Shown: positions 34,662 to 47,290, counted from the first letter of the stretch. The stretch: DNA of 64,000 nt from Trogon surrucura (GCA_020746105.1 CM036622.1:18701487-18765486); one strand, 5' to 3'. The notes: generated by a model not told the origin, from the letters alone. Made by a program: numbers and translations.

Positions 34662-37600
34662 CCTGAAGAAAATTATTTGGCTTCAGCAGTGGACCCATCA
34701 TAATATATGAAGAGCAGACCTATAGCCCTCATTCCAGATATTTATCTTACCTTCCAGTTGTCCAGTTGTTAAAAAACAAGTGCTAAATATTCTTGGTTTT
34801 TCATGAATATGACACTGCTTCGAGACGAGCCAATACAAGGCACACATGAACACATCTGCACATGTTCATAAATGAGTGGTGATAAATTACTACTCCTAAT
34901 AATAATAATAATTAACAAATTATCTTCTTGCAAAAAACACAAAACCTTCTGTTCATCAGTCACAGGTATTGTCCAAATAGTAATAAAAAATGTTTTTTCT
35001 TACAAACGAAATTGCGTCTGTCCACTGGAAGAAAATGAGTTAATCTTTAAATCATTAAATTTTGTAGTATTTTTTTAACTCTTAAGAGGAAAATGTATTG
35101 TCTGCCAGACAGATAAATCTTCTATCAAAGAATTTCAGATGTTTTGTTTTTTTTTTCTTAATGTAATAAGACACTGTGCATTTCATCCTCCGTTCTCTGG
35201 AAAGGATCTCAAAGAAGCAATTAATATCAAACTGAATGACTGACCAACCATCTGCCAATTCCAGCACATTCAATACAACCAATGCTTTATTCAAATAGAG
35301 AGTCAGAGTACAGACTGCCACCAGAAGAATTGATTTAGCTCAGATGGAAAGAATGATATTTAATTATACACACAGTGAAACCTGCTCATATAAGACTTTG
35401 ATGCAGTAAAAGTCTTTTTCTGCTACAGTACAGAGAAAAGATAACAGGAACCTCTCAGTATATAACTATGTGTAAGATCCAAGGCAAGTCATACTGAATC
35501 TTTATCTGTCAAGAAGTTGTCTGGAGAAGGGGAGGAGTTGCCTTATTGCAGGAGGTTTTTCTATTTAAATTCAGATATGCAGAGACGATAAAAGGATAAA
35601 ACACTCAAATCTGATTTATTTTGATGGACTTGGGCAACATAATCCTCGGGCAACACTTAACTCTCATGTTTTGAGATCACAAAAGGCAGCTGCAGTGACA
35701 GGAAATTATCCAACAAAGGGAGAGGAAATCCTGAGCTGTTTAGTTCGATAGAATATAAATGAAGAAGACATTATAATGAATAAGAAGTCAAAGCTTGCAG
35801 AAGACATTTTATGCCAGCTTCTGACCACTGATTTGGTGACAGCCTATAAATCAACTGCAAAGTCAGCTGGAAAAGCCATGTAAGGTTTTATACAACCTTG
35901 GGAGAGCCTATGGGTCTGCCCTGTGTTTTTCCTCAGTTAGTTTGCTTAGCTACAGGGGGACAGGTTAAAAACTTATCTGGAAACAAGGGTGTAAAATCCT
36001 CATATACATTACCATTTCTGTATTTACACAGAAAGTGTCCTCAAGTCACTACGCAAGATGTATAGCAGTTTAGAGGAAATTCGTTTTCTCAGACTAGCAC
36101 TTGCATGGCTTGTAGAGATGGGTTTTGATAGAGAAAAAACATCATAATAGTGATCAAAAGTAAAAAGGGTAGTTCAGAGAATACCTGCTTTCTCTTTTTT
36201 TTATTCTGAGAAAATAATGCTACTCTACTATGTGACATGTACAGAAATCAGGAAGGGTTATATCCGCCAAGCTTATCTATACAGCAAGGAGTTCTGGCAA
36301 CGGGCACAAAGCACTCAAACTTCACAGAAGTGAAAGTGCTGGTTTATTTATTCCTGAGACTGTTAGAACCTCTGCTTTGATATTAGACAGGGCCTGTCAT
36401 TCAGAAACTGATTTTGAGTCACCAACAGCTCTAGGATACCAATAAGTTGCAGTTTAGGACTTTTATGAGTAGAGTTTGAAAACAGAACTTGCTTCTTGAC
36501 ACAAATGCTCAGGCCTTAGGATTATTTAAGCATGTTCATTGTTTGCTTGTTGATTATTGCGCGAAGCAACTACAGAAAACACACCATCTGCACATTTCAG
36601 ATATCATAGCCAGTCCCTCTTCCTGAAAAATGCTTCTAAGGTCAGCTATTCAAACAGTGCATGCTTTGCTTTTAATTCAAATTGAAGCATAGGAGAGTGA
36701 AGATTTATTTGCTTGTTTAACATAAGAAAAAATAATTTACATTAATTTTCAATCTCATCAATTTAATTCGGTGTGGAGGAAGGAGAGTTTCTAGGACTGC
36801 ACATTAACTGCTTCTGTGTAATCTGACACTCTTGCTGTATCTGCCATCCCTTTTTAAATACTGCTGCTGGCATTTCTTAACCTACTGAGCCCAAGGAAGT
36901 GAAATTTAGTGAAATTAAAATAATTCAGATTCCTTAGCAATAATTATGCATGTTGCTATTTTCTGCCACTGTTGGAGAAAAGAGTAGAAGACCTCTAGGC
37001 TGGAGTCCAGTTTGTCCAGAGCCGAATTTGTTTCTTGTTCAAGGTTCTTGCTCTGTCCACAATGGCATTGTGGGAAAGCTGATTGGAGCTCTTGACATTA
37101 AACTTTACTTACCCCGTGTACAGCAGCTGCCAAGAGAAGTTCTGTTTTGCCTTTCTCAGCATCTTCCAGAGGCAGCTGCAGCCCCTAAGTTTAGCTACCT
37201 TAGTTTATTGACAAAATAATACCTGTGATGACTGTTTACAGGTGGTGAGTTTAATTTATAGATGTGGCTATTTTCCCCTGTATTTCTAGATAGTGCTTCC
37301 TTCTTTCTGTTTTTGACCATCAGAGGAGCAAGTTGTAGCCCGGTTTGCTCATTCTTTAGGCTGCCTTGAGCAATTCTGTTGCCATATTGAGACCTGCCTT
37401 GCCTGAAGGTTGGTCCCTGTCCAAAACGACCCACAGCATTTTCACCCTGTCGCCCCAGAAGGTCTTGTCGCAGGAGGACTTGTTATCTTGGAGCGAAACA
37501 AGGGCACAGTTAGATCTTTAGGCTACTTTCACTTGTACTAAGAACTGGTTCAAAATGCAACCAGGATAGATGTCTTTGCACCATTTTTTTTTCCAGAAGT

Positions 37601-38449
37601 AAAGAGTTCTATGCAGACTTAATGGTTTGGCTGCCTGCTGAGAGATGTAATCTGTGCGGCTATCTCCCAATAGATTTTTTGCCCTAAAAGATGCTTTTTT
37701 CATTTCACGTTTTCATTGTTATGCCACCTAATGTGAAAGTAGAGAGGACAAGACTCATTTTTAAAGACATTGTTGCAGATCTAAAACTCTTAGTGGCCCT
37801 TGTAAGTTACTGTGCACCTAGATATACGATGAGACCATCAGACCCTGAGTATCCCAGAAACAATTGGTGTATTAGTTGCTAAAGGCTAATCTTCACTTTG
37901 ACTACAACTGAATATAGTCAAAAGGTATGACTCTCAAACCCCCTGTTGTTCAAAAAAATCTATTTCTATTCCTAGTATTATTATACTATTTTTTTCTAAG
38001 ATTGGGAAGATTAAAAGACGAATGAGATATCAAAATTGAAAGGCAACATGTAGCTTTATGAAAATTAAATTTTTATGTCTTCCCGACAGAACTAAAATTA
38101 AAAATTATTAACCTTATATTTGTAATTTCTTTCTGTGAATTTCTAAATCTGTCTTATTTCTTATGAATCTTTGTTTAATAAAACATGAAAATTCTGATGC
38201 TTCTTCAGTTACCACGATGCTTAGTCATTTCTGTTGTCTTACACTAAAACAAGAAAATGTAAAACCCATTTTTTAGAAGACGAATAACTAAATATCTCTG
38301 GTAGTCCATCAAATCAAATCGCACTATAAATTTTTAACAGCTTTGAGTTGTCAGATTGGAATTTTCACATTAAAAAAAATCACACCTTATTAAAAAAATT
38401 ATGATATATAAAAATTACATTTATTTTATACTTAATAATTGCATTTAAG
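34662..38449. other. unique AT-rich DNA, no gene recognised
   Basis: No repeat family or gene is recognised. Around 35600-35890 and 36720-36960 the text is of even complexity and contains homeodomain-like words (TAATTTACATTAATTT, CAATAATTATGCATG), so conserved non-coding DNA is possible. A minus frame (37195-37434) and a plus frame (36950-37219) of 80-90 codons show no domain. Confidence 0.45.
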
Positions 38450-38577
38450 TGTCTTGGTTTGAGAGCCCCAGGACAAAAGTTCTGTGGGGCTCCTGGCACA
38501 GGGGTCAAGCACAGTGGGGGAGGGGGGGGCAGCTGTGCCTGTGGGGAGGAGAGGATGGGTCAGGTGACCCAAATGGA

Positions 38578-38616
38578 CCAATCAGGGCGTTCCTTCCCAT
38601 GTGCTCAGTATATAAG
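38578..38616 (+). promoter_or_regulatory. CCAAT and TATA boxes of LTR B
   Basis: GACCAATCAG (CCAAT at 38578-38582) and AGTATATAAGGGCC (TATATAAG at 38609-38616) are spaced about 27 bases apart. Both are conserved in LTR A (26546-26550 and 26578-26585), as expected for a functional retroviral promoter in the ancestor. Confidence 0.65.
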
Positions 38617-39068
38617 GGCCCCCAAGAAGAGCCCTGGGGCTTTTGGTGCTGCTGGGCTGGGGATGTTGCCATCGTCTGTTTGTTGTCTCTCCCTCTGGTG
38701 TTGGTTTTCCTGCTTCCTGTTTTCACACTGAAGAGAAGCATGCTATGTCAGGACAGATTGTCTTGCCCTGCTCTAGGTGGGAACAGCACAGCTCCTTTGT
38801 TGGTTTTGTGTTTGGTTTTTTGGTTTTTTTTATTGTCTTTGGGTGGTCCTGTTTGTTGCTGAGTTCAGCCTAGGACTTTACTGCTTGGAATCTACCTGCT
38901 ACCCCCAGAAGGTGTGCGTTCTGTATTAACATATTCTTCTGTGTCTTTGAATATATTTGCTCTTTTTTTTTGTATTTGTATATTGTTCAAATCTTTGTTG
39001 TTATTTTTAGGTTGGAGTTTTTTCATTAAGCTGGTTCAAGTTTTTTTTTCAACCTCAAAGTCTCTTTC

Positions 39069-39253
39069 ATAGAATCATAGAATGGCCTGGGCTGGAAGGG
39101 ACCTCAGAGATCATTTTAATCCAACCTCCCTGTTGTGGGCAGGGACGCCACCTCTCGACCAGGTCAGGAAACACACGTGAGAACTAAACAGGAATCGAAC
39201 CGGCAACCTTGGTGTTTCAAGCACCACGCTCAACCCACTGAGCTAAACCGGCC
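39069..39253 (-). mobile_element. tRNA-Ile-headed, CR1-tailed SINE (TguSINE1-like), minus strand
   Basis: Read on the minus strand it starts GGCCGGTTTAGCTCAGTGG, closely following tRNA-Ile. The polymerase III A box TAGCTCAGTGG lies at 39235-39245 and the B box GGTTCGATTCC at 39191-39201. After the tRNA part it changes into a CR1 3' end ('AGGTTGGATTAAAATGATCTCTGAGGTCCCTTCCAGCC') and finishes ATTCTATGATTCTAT, the CR1 octamer tail. The SINE would have been copied by CR1 reverse transcriptase. The 7-mer CTCTTTC flanks it (39062-39068 and 39254-39260). LTR A shows the unoccupied site (AAAGTCTCTCTCCCTGG). The family name is from memory; it is the best evidence that the host is a passerine. Confidence 0.92.
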
Positions 39254-39364
39254 CTCTTTCCCTGATTCCCCTGTTTTCCTCCTCTAGGAGGGTGGTGGTG
39301 GGATCACAGAGAGCGTCTGTCCAAGTTTAGTCGCCAACCCAACCTCAAAATGAGGCAGACTTAT

Positions 39365-39382
39365 TGCTGCCCAATGTGGGGC
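39365..39382 (+). other. retroviral primer-binding site (tRNA-Lys type)
   Basis: TTGCTGCCCAATGTGGGGC-type text matches 15 of 18 positions of the remembered tRNA-Lys(1,2) primer-binding site TGGCGCCCAACGTGGGGC. It lies eight bases after the proposed LTR end. This marks LTR B as the 5' LTR of a former provirus. No gag-like coding sequence is recognised beyond it. Confidence 0.6.
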
Positions 39383-39430
39383 ACCGCCACTACTTCCTTT
39401 TCTGGCCTTTTCCTCAGGATGCATTTTTGT
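39383..39430 (+). mobile_element. short internal remnant of provirus B
   Basis: A few tens of bases after the primer-binding site (CACCGCCACTACTTCCTTTT onward) probably belong to the untranslated leader of the provirus. The downstream break is not visible, so the end is arbitrary. All gag, pol and env sequence appears to be lost. Confidence 0.35.
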
Positions 39431-42400
39431 ATTAGTATTTCCCATGCTTACAGGCTAGGTCTTCAAATCTTTAAGTGTTTTTGATGTTCCTTACTCTCTT
39501 TTTAGCTTTTCTAATTTACTTTTTTCTCTAATAGATTTTAAATAAATGTTTTAAATTGAACTTTTAAATATTTTGACACTTCTGTGTGTTTTTAATCAAA
39601 AACATTTGCCGAACTTTGTGACTAGTAGAATACTTTCAGTTGTCTCATTATTATTTTTCATTGATAAATTGATTGATCACCAAAAAAAGATGTTTCCAAG
39701 CTCTTTATAAAGCCTATTTTGTAGAAAATATTACAGAAATGCAGAGAATTATTTGAGTGAACTTGGTGATCCTCAATGTTCATTAACAAGGAACTAGACT
39801 AGAATTGTTTCAAAGGACTATATATGTGTAATGGATCTATAGGTTACAGTGAGGAAATAATAGCAACATTATTTCATTGTAAAAGGAAATGCCACTGTAG
39901 GAAATGAGAAATCATGCAGAAAAATGATAAATCAATGCAAGAATACTTCACTGTATTGAAATGGTGAGGCTGAATATATTTTGAAATATTTATTTTTTAA
40001 TTTTTTTAATTAAATGCTGTTACTGTTTCACAGTCAGTATTACAGAAAAGACTGTACAGACTGTATCTGTATATAATTTCTAAATGTAAGCATTCAGCAC
40101 CTACTTTGTAGGCTTGAAAACATGAAAAAAAAATAGTTTTCAGGTGTCTACTAAGGGAAGGGATTTTCCCCTGGTTACATACAGGGTTATTGTGACAACC
40201 TGAATACCAAAACCAAGGTGATTAAGAAACGTAGTACTATTTGTTTGCTGGATCATGATATGCAGACTGATTGCAAATATACACATATATAGTAGCTGTA
40301 ATTTCCACTGGAGTTGTGTCTTCAGTTTCATCTGTATTTAGATCAAGAGCATATGAGAAGTGGATAAAGCAAAAAATGCAAATGATTGTTCTTGAGTCTC
40401 ACCTCAGAACCCCTAGCCACTCTCTGAAACATAGTCTGCTACTCTACTACCATTTGCAGGACATCATGAAATATTTGGCATTGTAATAGCTTAGTTTGGA
40501 TAATCATTTTTAGAAGCTTATTGTAGTGCTTGTGAGAAAGAATTCTCAATTGACAGCTCTGTAGAGTGAAGTCTTCTGTTAATTGCTCCACAGAAAATTT
40601 ACAGCAGCTGGTATGAGGTCACTGCACATCGGAACCACCACCCTCTACAGAACTGCCTGGGCGGGAAGCAGGAGGAGGAATCTTCTTTCTCTGCCTGTAG
40701 CATCACTGGGATTAAAAGGTATTGATAGTCACTGTTGTGCAAAGGCACTAAAACTAAAAGATACCAGAAATAGTATATGCTTTAACAAACCTGCTTTTTA
40801 AGTGAAAGTGGTTTGACTTCAGTGTGTGCAGCAGTAAATTACACCACCAGACTCCTACAAGAATGTTGTAGGTAGCAGAAAGGTATTTGTACGTGGATTT
40901 TTAAAACCCAGGGAATTCAGAGTTAGGATTAAATTAACAAGCCATTGAACACTTGAAAGCTTGAAAATTCATAGTTAAGGTCCAGGAACTTACTTGGCTC
41001 AACACAATGAGTGATTGCAGCCTCCTCAAATTCTTTTTCATCTACATCACAGTAAATTTTATTTTTTTGATAAAGCAATTTTAAATATTCTAAAAAATGA
41101 TCAAATTTAAAAAACAAAACAAAACATTGCATTTGTACTTTTACAGAAAATCCAGGAACTGATCAAAGTTTGTGTGCATTTGTATTTTTGGCTGGCTCTT
41201 CTCTGTCCCTGAACTGCTTATATGCTAAAATTAGAATGTCAGGGTGGGTTGCTGGGAACCAATTACTAGCAAACTCTGGTTCTGTGCATTTAGTTCTGGT
41301 TGATACATCCATTGAATCATGATGTATCTTGCTTATTTGTCACATTTTTGCTGTGAGATGTTTCATCTCATAAATGCTGAAAGAGTGCCTGTCTTTGACG
41401 TCCTGGAAGGCATAGAAGATTGTAATAATTACCAAATTCTCTCTTCTACATAACCACAAGCTTACGGGAAATTTTATCTTAGCTTGTGCTTTGAAATTTG
41501 ACTTTGGGTGTGTGGATGAGCAGGGCAGACAAATTTTAGAACAAGGGTGAAATTACTGATAATCATAGAAATTGTAGATGAGGCATTATTAATGTATGGT
41601 CTCCAGCGGTGTATATGAATGAGGAATCTATTATGTGTATTGACAAATACAGCTGTTATCATTGCATAAATAATTTATGCTTTTAGTGGTATTTACTTTC
41701 TATTTCCAGTACCTGTGTGTTGTTTGAGAGTTACAAAGCCTGTATGTCTCATACAAATCCCTAAGTATCAGAGGCACTGCAGGGCTCAGAGCACAGCTTC
41801 CAGAAGCTTAAACAATGTCAAACTTCACTGATGCCCTTTCCAGTCATGTGGATCCTGCTAGCTCTGCTTCTGGATACGAGTCAAATATAGCTGCCTGTAG
41901 AAGTAATGCAGAAATACATTACCAGTGTTTGTTTTTAATTCTCCTTGTGACCTGGACAGCTTACGAACAAATTCGAAAGCCTAATTAAAATAATGCATTG
42001 AAAGCTGTCACTAGAGTTGAGCACAGAGTGAAGAGTTAGTGACACTTTTTGATTTAGAAACACAGAAAGTTGGGAATCTGAGTGGAAAACAAAATCCTCT
42101 CTTTAATTGATGGTTCCCAGGGCTTAAAATGAGCATACAGTGGAAATGTTTGGAGAAGTCTCGGCTTTCCATTCCTTCTTGTATGCTGTGAGCTCTGTTA
42201 TAAAAGAACTGCGGGCAACATCGTCAGCCATTTGTTTCCTAGAGCCAGTTTCCAAGCTACCAGCAGAGTATCCCTTACACTGCTGCTGGCTGGTGAAGAA
42301 GACTAAAGTGTTTTTAATAGCTCACAGAGATAGTACTGTTTTGATTTAGAACCAGCACAGACTATGCCATTCCCTGCTTATCTACAACAAGCATCTGTTT

Positions 42401-42468
42401 TAACATTACAGTACCTTCTATGGAGCTGCAAAAATGTGTTGACGTGTTGTAAGTCAATGAGAGAGAGC
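39431..42468. other. unique AT-rich DNA, no gene recognised
   Basis: No gene or repeat is recognised. Frames are at most about 72 codons. A CTTTCTCTGCCTGTAG acceptor-like run near 40690 is followed by only about 20 bases before a GTATTG, which is not a credible exon. Confidence 0.5.
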
Positions 42469-42981
42469 TCATAGTGTGCTCACACAGGATACTGCTCCCA
42501 CCAAAGTCAAAAGCAAAGCTTGCTGTGACTTCATAGATGTGAAGGGTTCAGTCTCAGCTTCCAAAACAAATATGAAAAGACAAGGGAGAGAATACAAGAG
42601 CTGTGTAAGAGCCAAGTCCTGAATCAAGTCACTAAGAACACAGTCAACATCTGACCCATGCCAGAGAGCCAACTGTTTGCCTGGAGGTAAGCGGTTCTTA
42701 CCTAGGTTAAAACCAATGGGGCTTTCTCCCACACCACCCCTTTGGAGGAAATGGAAATGTGGATGCTCGTGCTCAGCTCTGCGGCCTCCGCAGTAAAGTG
42801 AAAGCAGGTATATAATATGATTTGGCTGTGAGAGAATATACACAAATGAAGACGACCCACAACCACTGACCTGTTGAGATTGCTTCCAAGATGTGTCTAT
42901 GTATTCATACTTTTTTCCCTGAAACAGGGATTTCTTATTTAATAACATAAATGTAATACATGCAGAAACACGCATATGCAC
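42469..42981 (-). other. longest open frame in the window, probably chance
   Basis: A 170-codon frame is open on the minus strand. The peptide has a balanced but unfamiliar composition with two leucine-rich stretches (IIYLLSLYCGG and LTQLLYSLPCLFIFVLEAE). I see no domain, no CpG enrichment and no start context worth noting. In AT-rich DNA of this length one frame of about this size is expected by chance. I do not call it a gene. Confidence 0.3.
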
Positions 42982-45900
42982 AATTTGCTATGTGCTGAGG
43001 AAGGAAATGTTTGGTTTTTTATTCTGTAATATCCAAGATCAACAATCATCTTTTATTGCAGTTACAAATACCAATTAAGGTTTTTTCTCTGCCTCCTGTG
43101 CTTGCACTTCTACTGACATACTGCAGTGCAGTGTTCCTTTTGTGATACTCTAACAGTGGTAAACCTTTGGGTTGGCTAAAAGTAAACTTGAGGAAATGGC
43201 TACTTCTCTGATCCCTTTTTTGTATTTTTAAAACTCCAGGTTAAATTTAATCACAATTAAGAGCCTAGTGATTAATCTGTGTAATTCCTTTAGAAATAAC
43301 CACTGTGCTCTAGTTCCATATCCCATTAGCTCTATATTTTACACTTGTGATTTTGTGATCTTGAGTACATAGTTGACAACTGGGAGTGGAGGGAAAAATT
43401 CTCAGAGAAACTCTGTTCACCTCTTTTAGAAGATTGTAGAAATGTTAGAGGGATTTAGTAGTGCCTTTCAGTCAAGGCAGAAATAATCGTCTTAGTGTGA
43501 TTCAATTTGATTATGTGCATTTGTATTCTTGTGTGATCTGAGAATATCTGCAGAGCTGTTTTTGCAGGAGGTGAAGGCAAGCAGTAGTGTGCCCTTTGTT
43601 ATGAGGCTGTGTCATCTGCATGGATCAGTTTCAGCGTGAGTAGTTTAAGTAGGAAGGTGGTAGCAGATACCACTTGTCAGGTGTAGTTTATTAATTAATT
43701 ATGCATAGTACAGAGGTAATAGAAATAAGATCTGTGATATTTTTCTTGCATTAGACTTAATGCCTAAAGGTATTGAAAATCTCTCCAAAATGCTCTCTAA
43801 CCTTCTTCCCTGCTCACAACTGAGTGACTTGTTCTCCCGGCCAGGCCTAGATGAGCTACCTAGTTATCTATTATTTCTGTCTTGGACTGAAGTCCATGAG
43901 TGTCTTAAGACCCTCTTTTTCCTTTTGTGACTGAAGGTTTGTGAAGACTGTTGTGACTTGCAGAGAAGAACTGGCAAAGTAGTAGCTGCTGATAGCTTGG
44001 TAGGGTGCTGCAGAGCAATCTCTGTCTCAGGCACGAGTGTTACTCCCAGGAACTGCCGTTGCTTGTGATTCCCCTTTCATTGCAGTTGGAAGTAATGGCT
44101 CCTCCTCAGGTTTCAATACCTCCAAAAGTGGCAAGTTTGGCTTCCCGTGGTGAAGCATGAAGGAGTATGAAGAGAGACAACTATGCTTGATGGTAGCCAC
44201 AAGCAAAGTGGCTTTTCTGGTGAATGTGTCCCTAGTCATGCTTTCTAAAATGCCTGACACAGCGTAAGTATCATAGTTATTTTCCTCTACAGCAAATAAG
44301 ACCTTTATTTCCTCCATATTTGGTAGAGAGGAACATGACTGAGAGAGACTAATATATTTATTGACTGAAGTAATAGAAATGTTTGGCAAAAGGTGTGAAT
44401 AATAGTCCCTTATTACTTCCTTAACTGAAAATCTACGTAAGAAAATACTTTGACTTCATTCAGGCTTGAAACATAGCAGGTGCTTTTATGAGGCTGCCAC
44501 AAATGTCCTGTGAGACTGGCACATTCTGATGAAGCAGTACAGATGTGAGGAAGGCAGACCACGTCCATCAGCAAGATTACGGAAAAGGAAAAGTGGCTGT
44601 GCTGCTATTAAGTTCACAGTGTTTTGTTCCTTATGGCTTGTTTCATATCAGTTTGGGGATTCTACAGTCTTCCTGATGTGTTTGTCATGTCTAATTACCT
44701 AATCTAAAGTTTTAAACCACTAGGTATATGGAATGATAAAGCTCTTACAAAAGGATGACCAGCAATATATAAACCACATCTTAATTGCATTGCTTGAATT
44801 TAAAGCGTTTGCATGTAAGCATTAGCTGGATAATAGGGTAAATTGCTGCTCTCTGTAAGTGTTAAACCAGCCCTAGGAAATCTTGCACTGTTATGAAATT
44901 TTGTGATTTATATTGGCTATTAAGAAATATTAAAAATCTCCAACTATGCAAAAGTGCACTGTAGCTGGAGGGGATCTGGAGATGCTCCTATTGTGAAGTG
45001 ATCCGTTATGAGAAAAACTCTTCTTTGCTTGACAGTACCATTATTCACCCTATGATATGCTTCCAAAATATTTCAAGTTGTGGATTAGTTGCACTGTTTT
45101 AATTACTAAATGCAGACTTTTTTTAATGAACCATGCTTCTAATGCCTGAGGAATTTGCCTGATCCTCTGGTAAATGTTAAGCCTTTGTTAGTAAAAGGCA
45201 TTTGAAGAATAACTCAGTAATAAGGGGGCTAAAGAAAATCCATAAAAAACAAAGATGTATTTTCATTTTTCTAGTTCTGCATATGAAAAAAAATGCTGAT
45301 ATGCCATAAACTATGTAGCCTTCTGCCATTTTTCTAACCCTTGGGGAATGCAGCGCAGAATGGACACTTGTTCGGTTACTAAAACTTCTTTTCAGCCTCA
45401 CAAAGACTTGGCTTCCCAACCTGATGAAAACATTCTTAGGAGTTTATCTATAGCACTGATTCTTTGAGCAGTATTGTTTGGTGACAATAATAACATTATT
45501 GTTTTAGTTTCTCAAAAGCTCTCTTCACAGCAGTAGTTGAATAGCAGCAGACTAACTGAAATGCCACAGTACAGTCCTCTGTGATGCGCCATTTTCTTCT
45601 GCATCCATGGACACAGAAGATGCAGGTGTTGGGTTCTCTCACCAAATTTATATTTTTTCATAATATCCATGGGCAAAAAAAATATTAGTGTATGAAATAC
45701 ACCTTCACAAAATGTAAATACAGCTTCATGATTTGCAAAATAGAAGGCAAACATTTTGCAGGATACTTCCAGCTGGTATCAATTAATTCAGACTTGTTTA
45801 ATTCTTTCTTTTGTCATATGCCACTCTATGGTTTAAGGGAAACATTTCGGCACAGTCATTTTATCTTGGCTCAGGATTCATCTGCCTAGAGAATTTGGCA

Positions 45901-47290
45901 AACTCTTCAGTGATATGAAGTCAATATAGAAGCTGAGTGCTTTTTCCCTCCACCCCATCACAGTGCTCTTGTTTAGTAATAGACTTCTTTTCACTGCAGT
46001 TTACACAACAGATTATTTGAAGTGCTTTTAAGGATTTTTATTTTTTTTTTCAACTTCAAATATTAAGCTTAAGCTTCCAAAGTGCCTCTGGATAGATGAG
46101 CAAAGAGAGTCCTTGACTTGCTCTAGTAGTTTAACTGCATATTTGCTTGGTGTATATGTTTGTGGTAACATAGCTCATTCATGTAACAGTATTCATAGTT
46201 TGGGAAATCTCTAGATTTCTAACTTGCTGTTTAGCACCCATTCTTGTAAAGCTGCTGTTTTACTTACCTATAGATGTGAGAAAAGCCCATTCCCCCAAGC
46301 CCAGTCTTACCTTATGCTCACAGATGTAGTATACTTCCTATAATTGATACAGTCCCTTGTGACATGTTATAATACAATAAGCCAGCTACTAAAAGTGGAA
46401 TAATGAAGAAATGTAAGTAACTGTTGATGTCAAGATAGGACTGATGTGAATGTTGTGCTCTGGACATATTCCAAATTACAACAGAGAACACGGTTTGAGA
46501 TGGGTATGGTTTGAAGCACCATTCAAGATGTTAGCATCCCATAGTGCTATGCAAATAAATTGACTAGCCCACTAACTTTCAGAGGAACTGAGGATTCTCC
46601 ACGCTGCTGAAAAGGCTGCTTCCTGATGAAGAATTCAGGGTAAAGTCAGAATGCATGAGAAAAGCTACTTTGCAGAAATCCCTCAGCATGATCAGTGGTG
46701 CAGTTTACATCAAGTCTCAGCCATACTTCCTCAGAAATCAAATTATGTGAAAATGCAGGCTCTTGAGGTTGCAGGCATATTCTTATAGCATTGCTCCAGG
46801 AACACCCAGTCAAATTACATTGAGTTGTATTTGCTTAATTGTGCTGAAAGATACAGGATGTCCACTGGCTAAAAAAATCACTGCAAGATGCTTATCACAT
46901 TTGACCTCTTAGTAACAGAGACATACTTGTATGTATAGCTGGTCAAAATTCCATCTTTATAAATGTTGACTTGAGCACAAAAATATTAGAGTATCTTGTC
47001 GAGAATATTATTGAAAGAAGGAGGGGAGTGTTTGTTATCTAAAAGAAAAAAATATTTCAAGAAAACTTTTAAAGAAAAAGCCATGCTCCACAAAAAGATT
47101 TGCAAACATTCCTGATTAATTAAAAATTCAGGTTTTGTCTTTGCTTTTTCTTCTTTTTTTTTTTTTTTTTTATGGTGTTCTGACTTGGAACACACCAAGT
47201 TCCTTGCCTAGCATAATGATAATATTACCAGCACTGGAAGTTCATGGAGCCCAGTGGGGACAGTAACTTTTACTATTTTTCACTCGGTGT
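42982..47290. other. unique AT-rich DNA, no gene recognised
   Basis: Contains an 18-base poly-T run (47154-47171). A homeodomain-like TTAATTAATTATGCATAG lies near 43691. A 120-codon minus frame (44027-44389) has no recognisable domain. No repeat family is seen. Confidence 0.5.

Larger units (their letters stand above)
38450..39357 (+). mobile_element. endogenous retrovirus LTR B, interrupted by a SINE
   Basis: Begins TGTCTTGGTTTGAGAGCC. It carries a G-rich U3 (38486-38529), a CCAAT box (38578-38582), a TATA box TATATAAG (38609-38616), the shared TTCCTGTTTTCACACTG and an ATTAAG/TTGTTGTT 3' processing region. It shares GGGATCACAGAGAGCGTCTG with LTR A. A SINE (39069-39253) with a 7-bp duplication splits it near its 3' end. 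Without the SINE and one duplication copy the LTR would be about 716 bases. The 3' end is placed at ...TGAGGCA, eight bases before a primer-binding site. The 137-codon frame at 38449-38862 lies wholly inside the LTR and is incidental. Confidence 0.85.

Noticed and set aside
38449..38862. A 137-codon protein on the plus strand
   Set aside because: It begins at the first bases of LTR B and lies wholly in LTR sequence, including the promoter.
39170..39253. A tRNA-Ile gene on the minus strand
   Set aside because: The A and B boxes are intact, but the acceptor stem is not closed at the 3' side, the anticodon loop is altered, and the sequence runs straight into a CR1 tail. It is the head of a SINE.
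26484..39357. LTRs A and B as the two ends of one 12-kb provirus
   Set aside because: They have the same orientation, but the primer-binding site follows B, not A. The DNA between them has no gag/pol and contains other independent insertions, and the two LTRs are well diverged.
42469..42981. A 170-residue protein on the minus strand
   Set aside because: It is the longest frame in the window but unrecognised, without splice or promoter signals, and of a length that chance can give.
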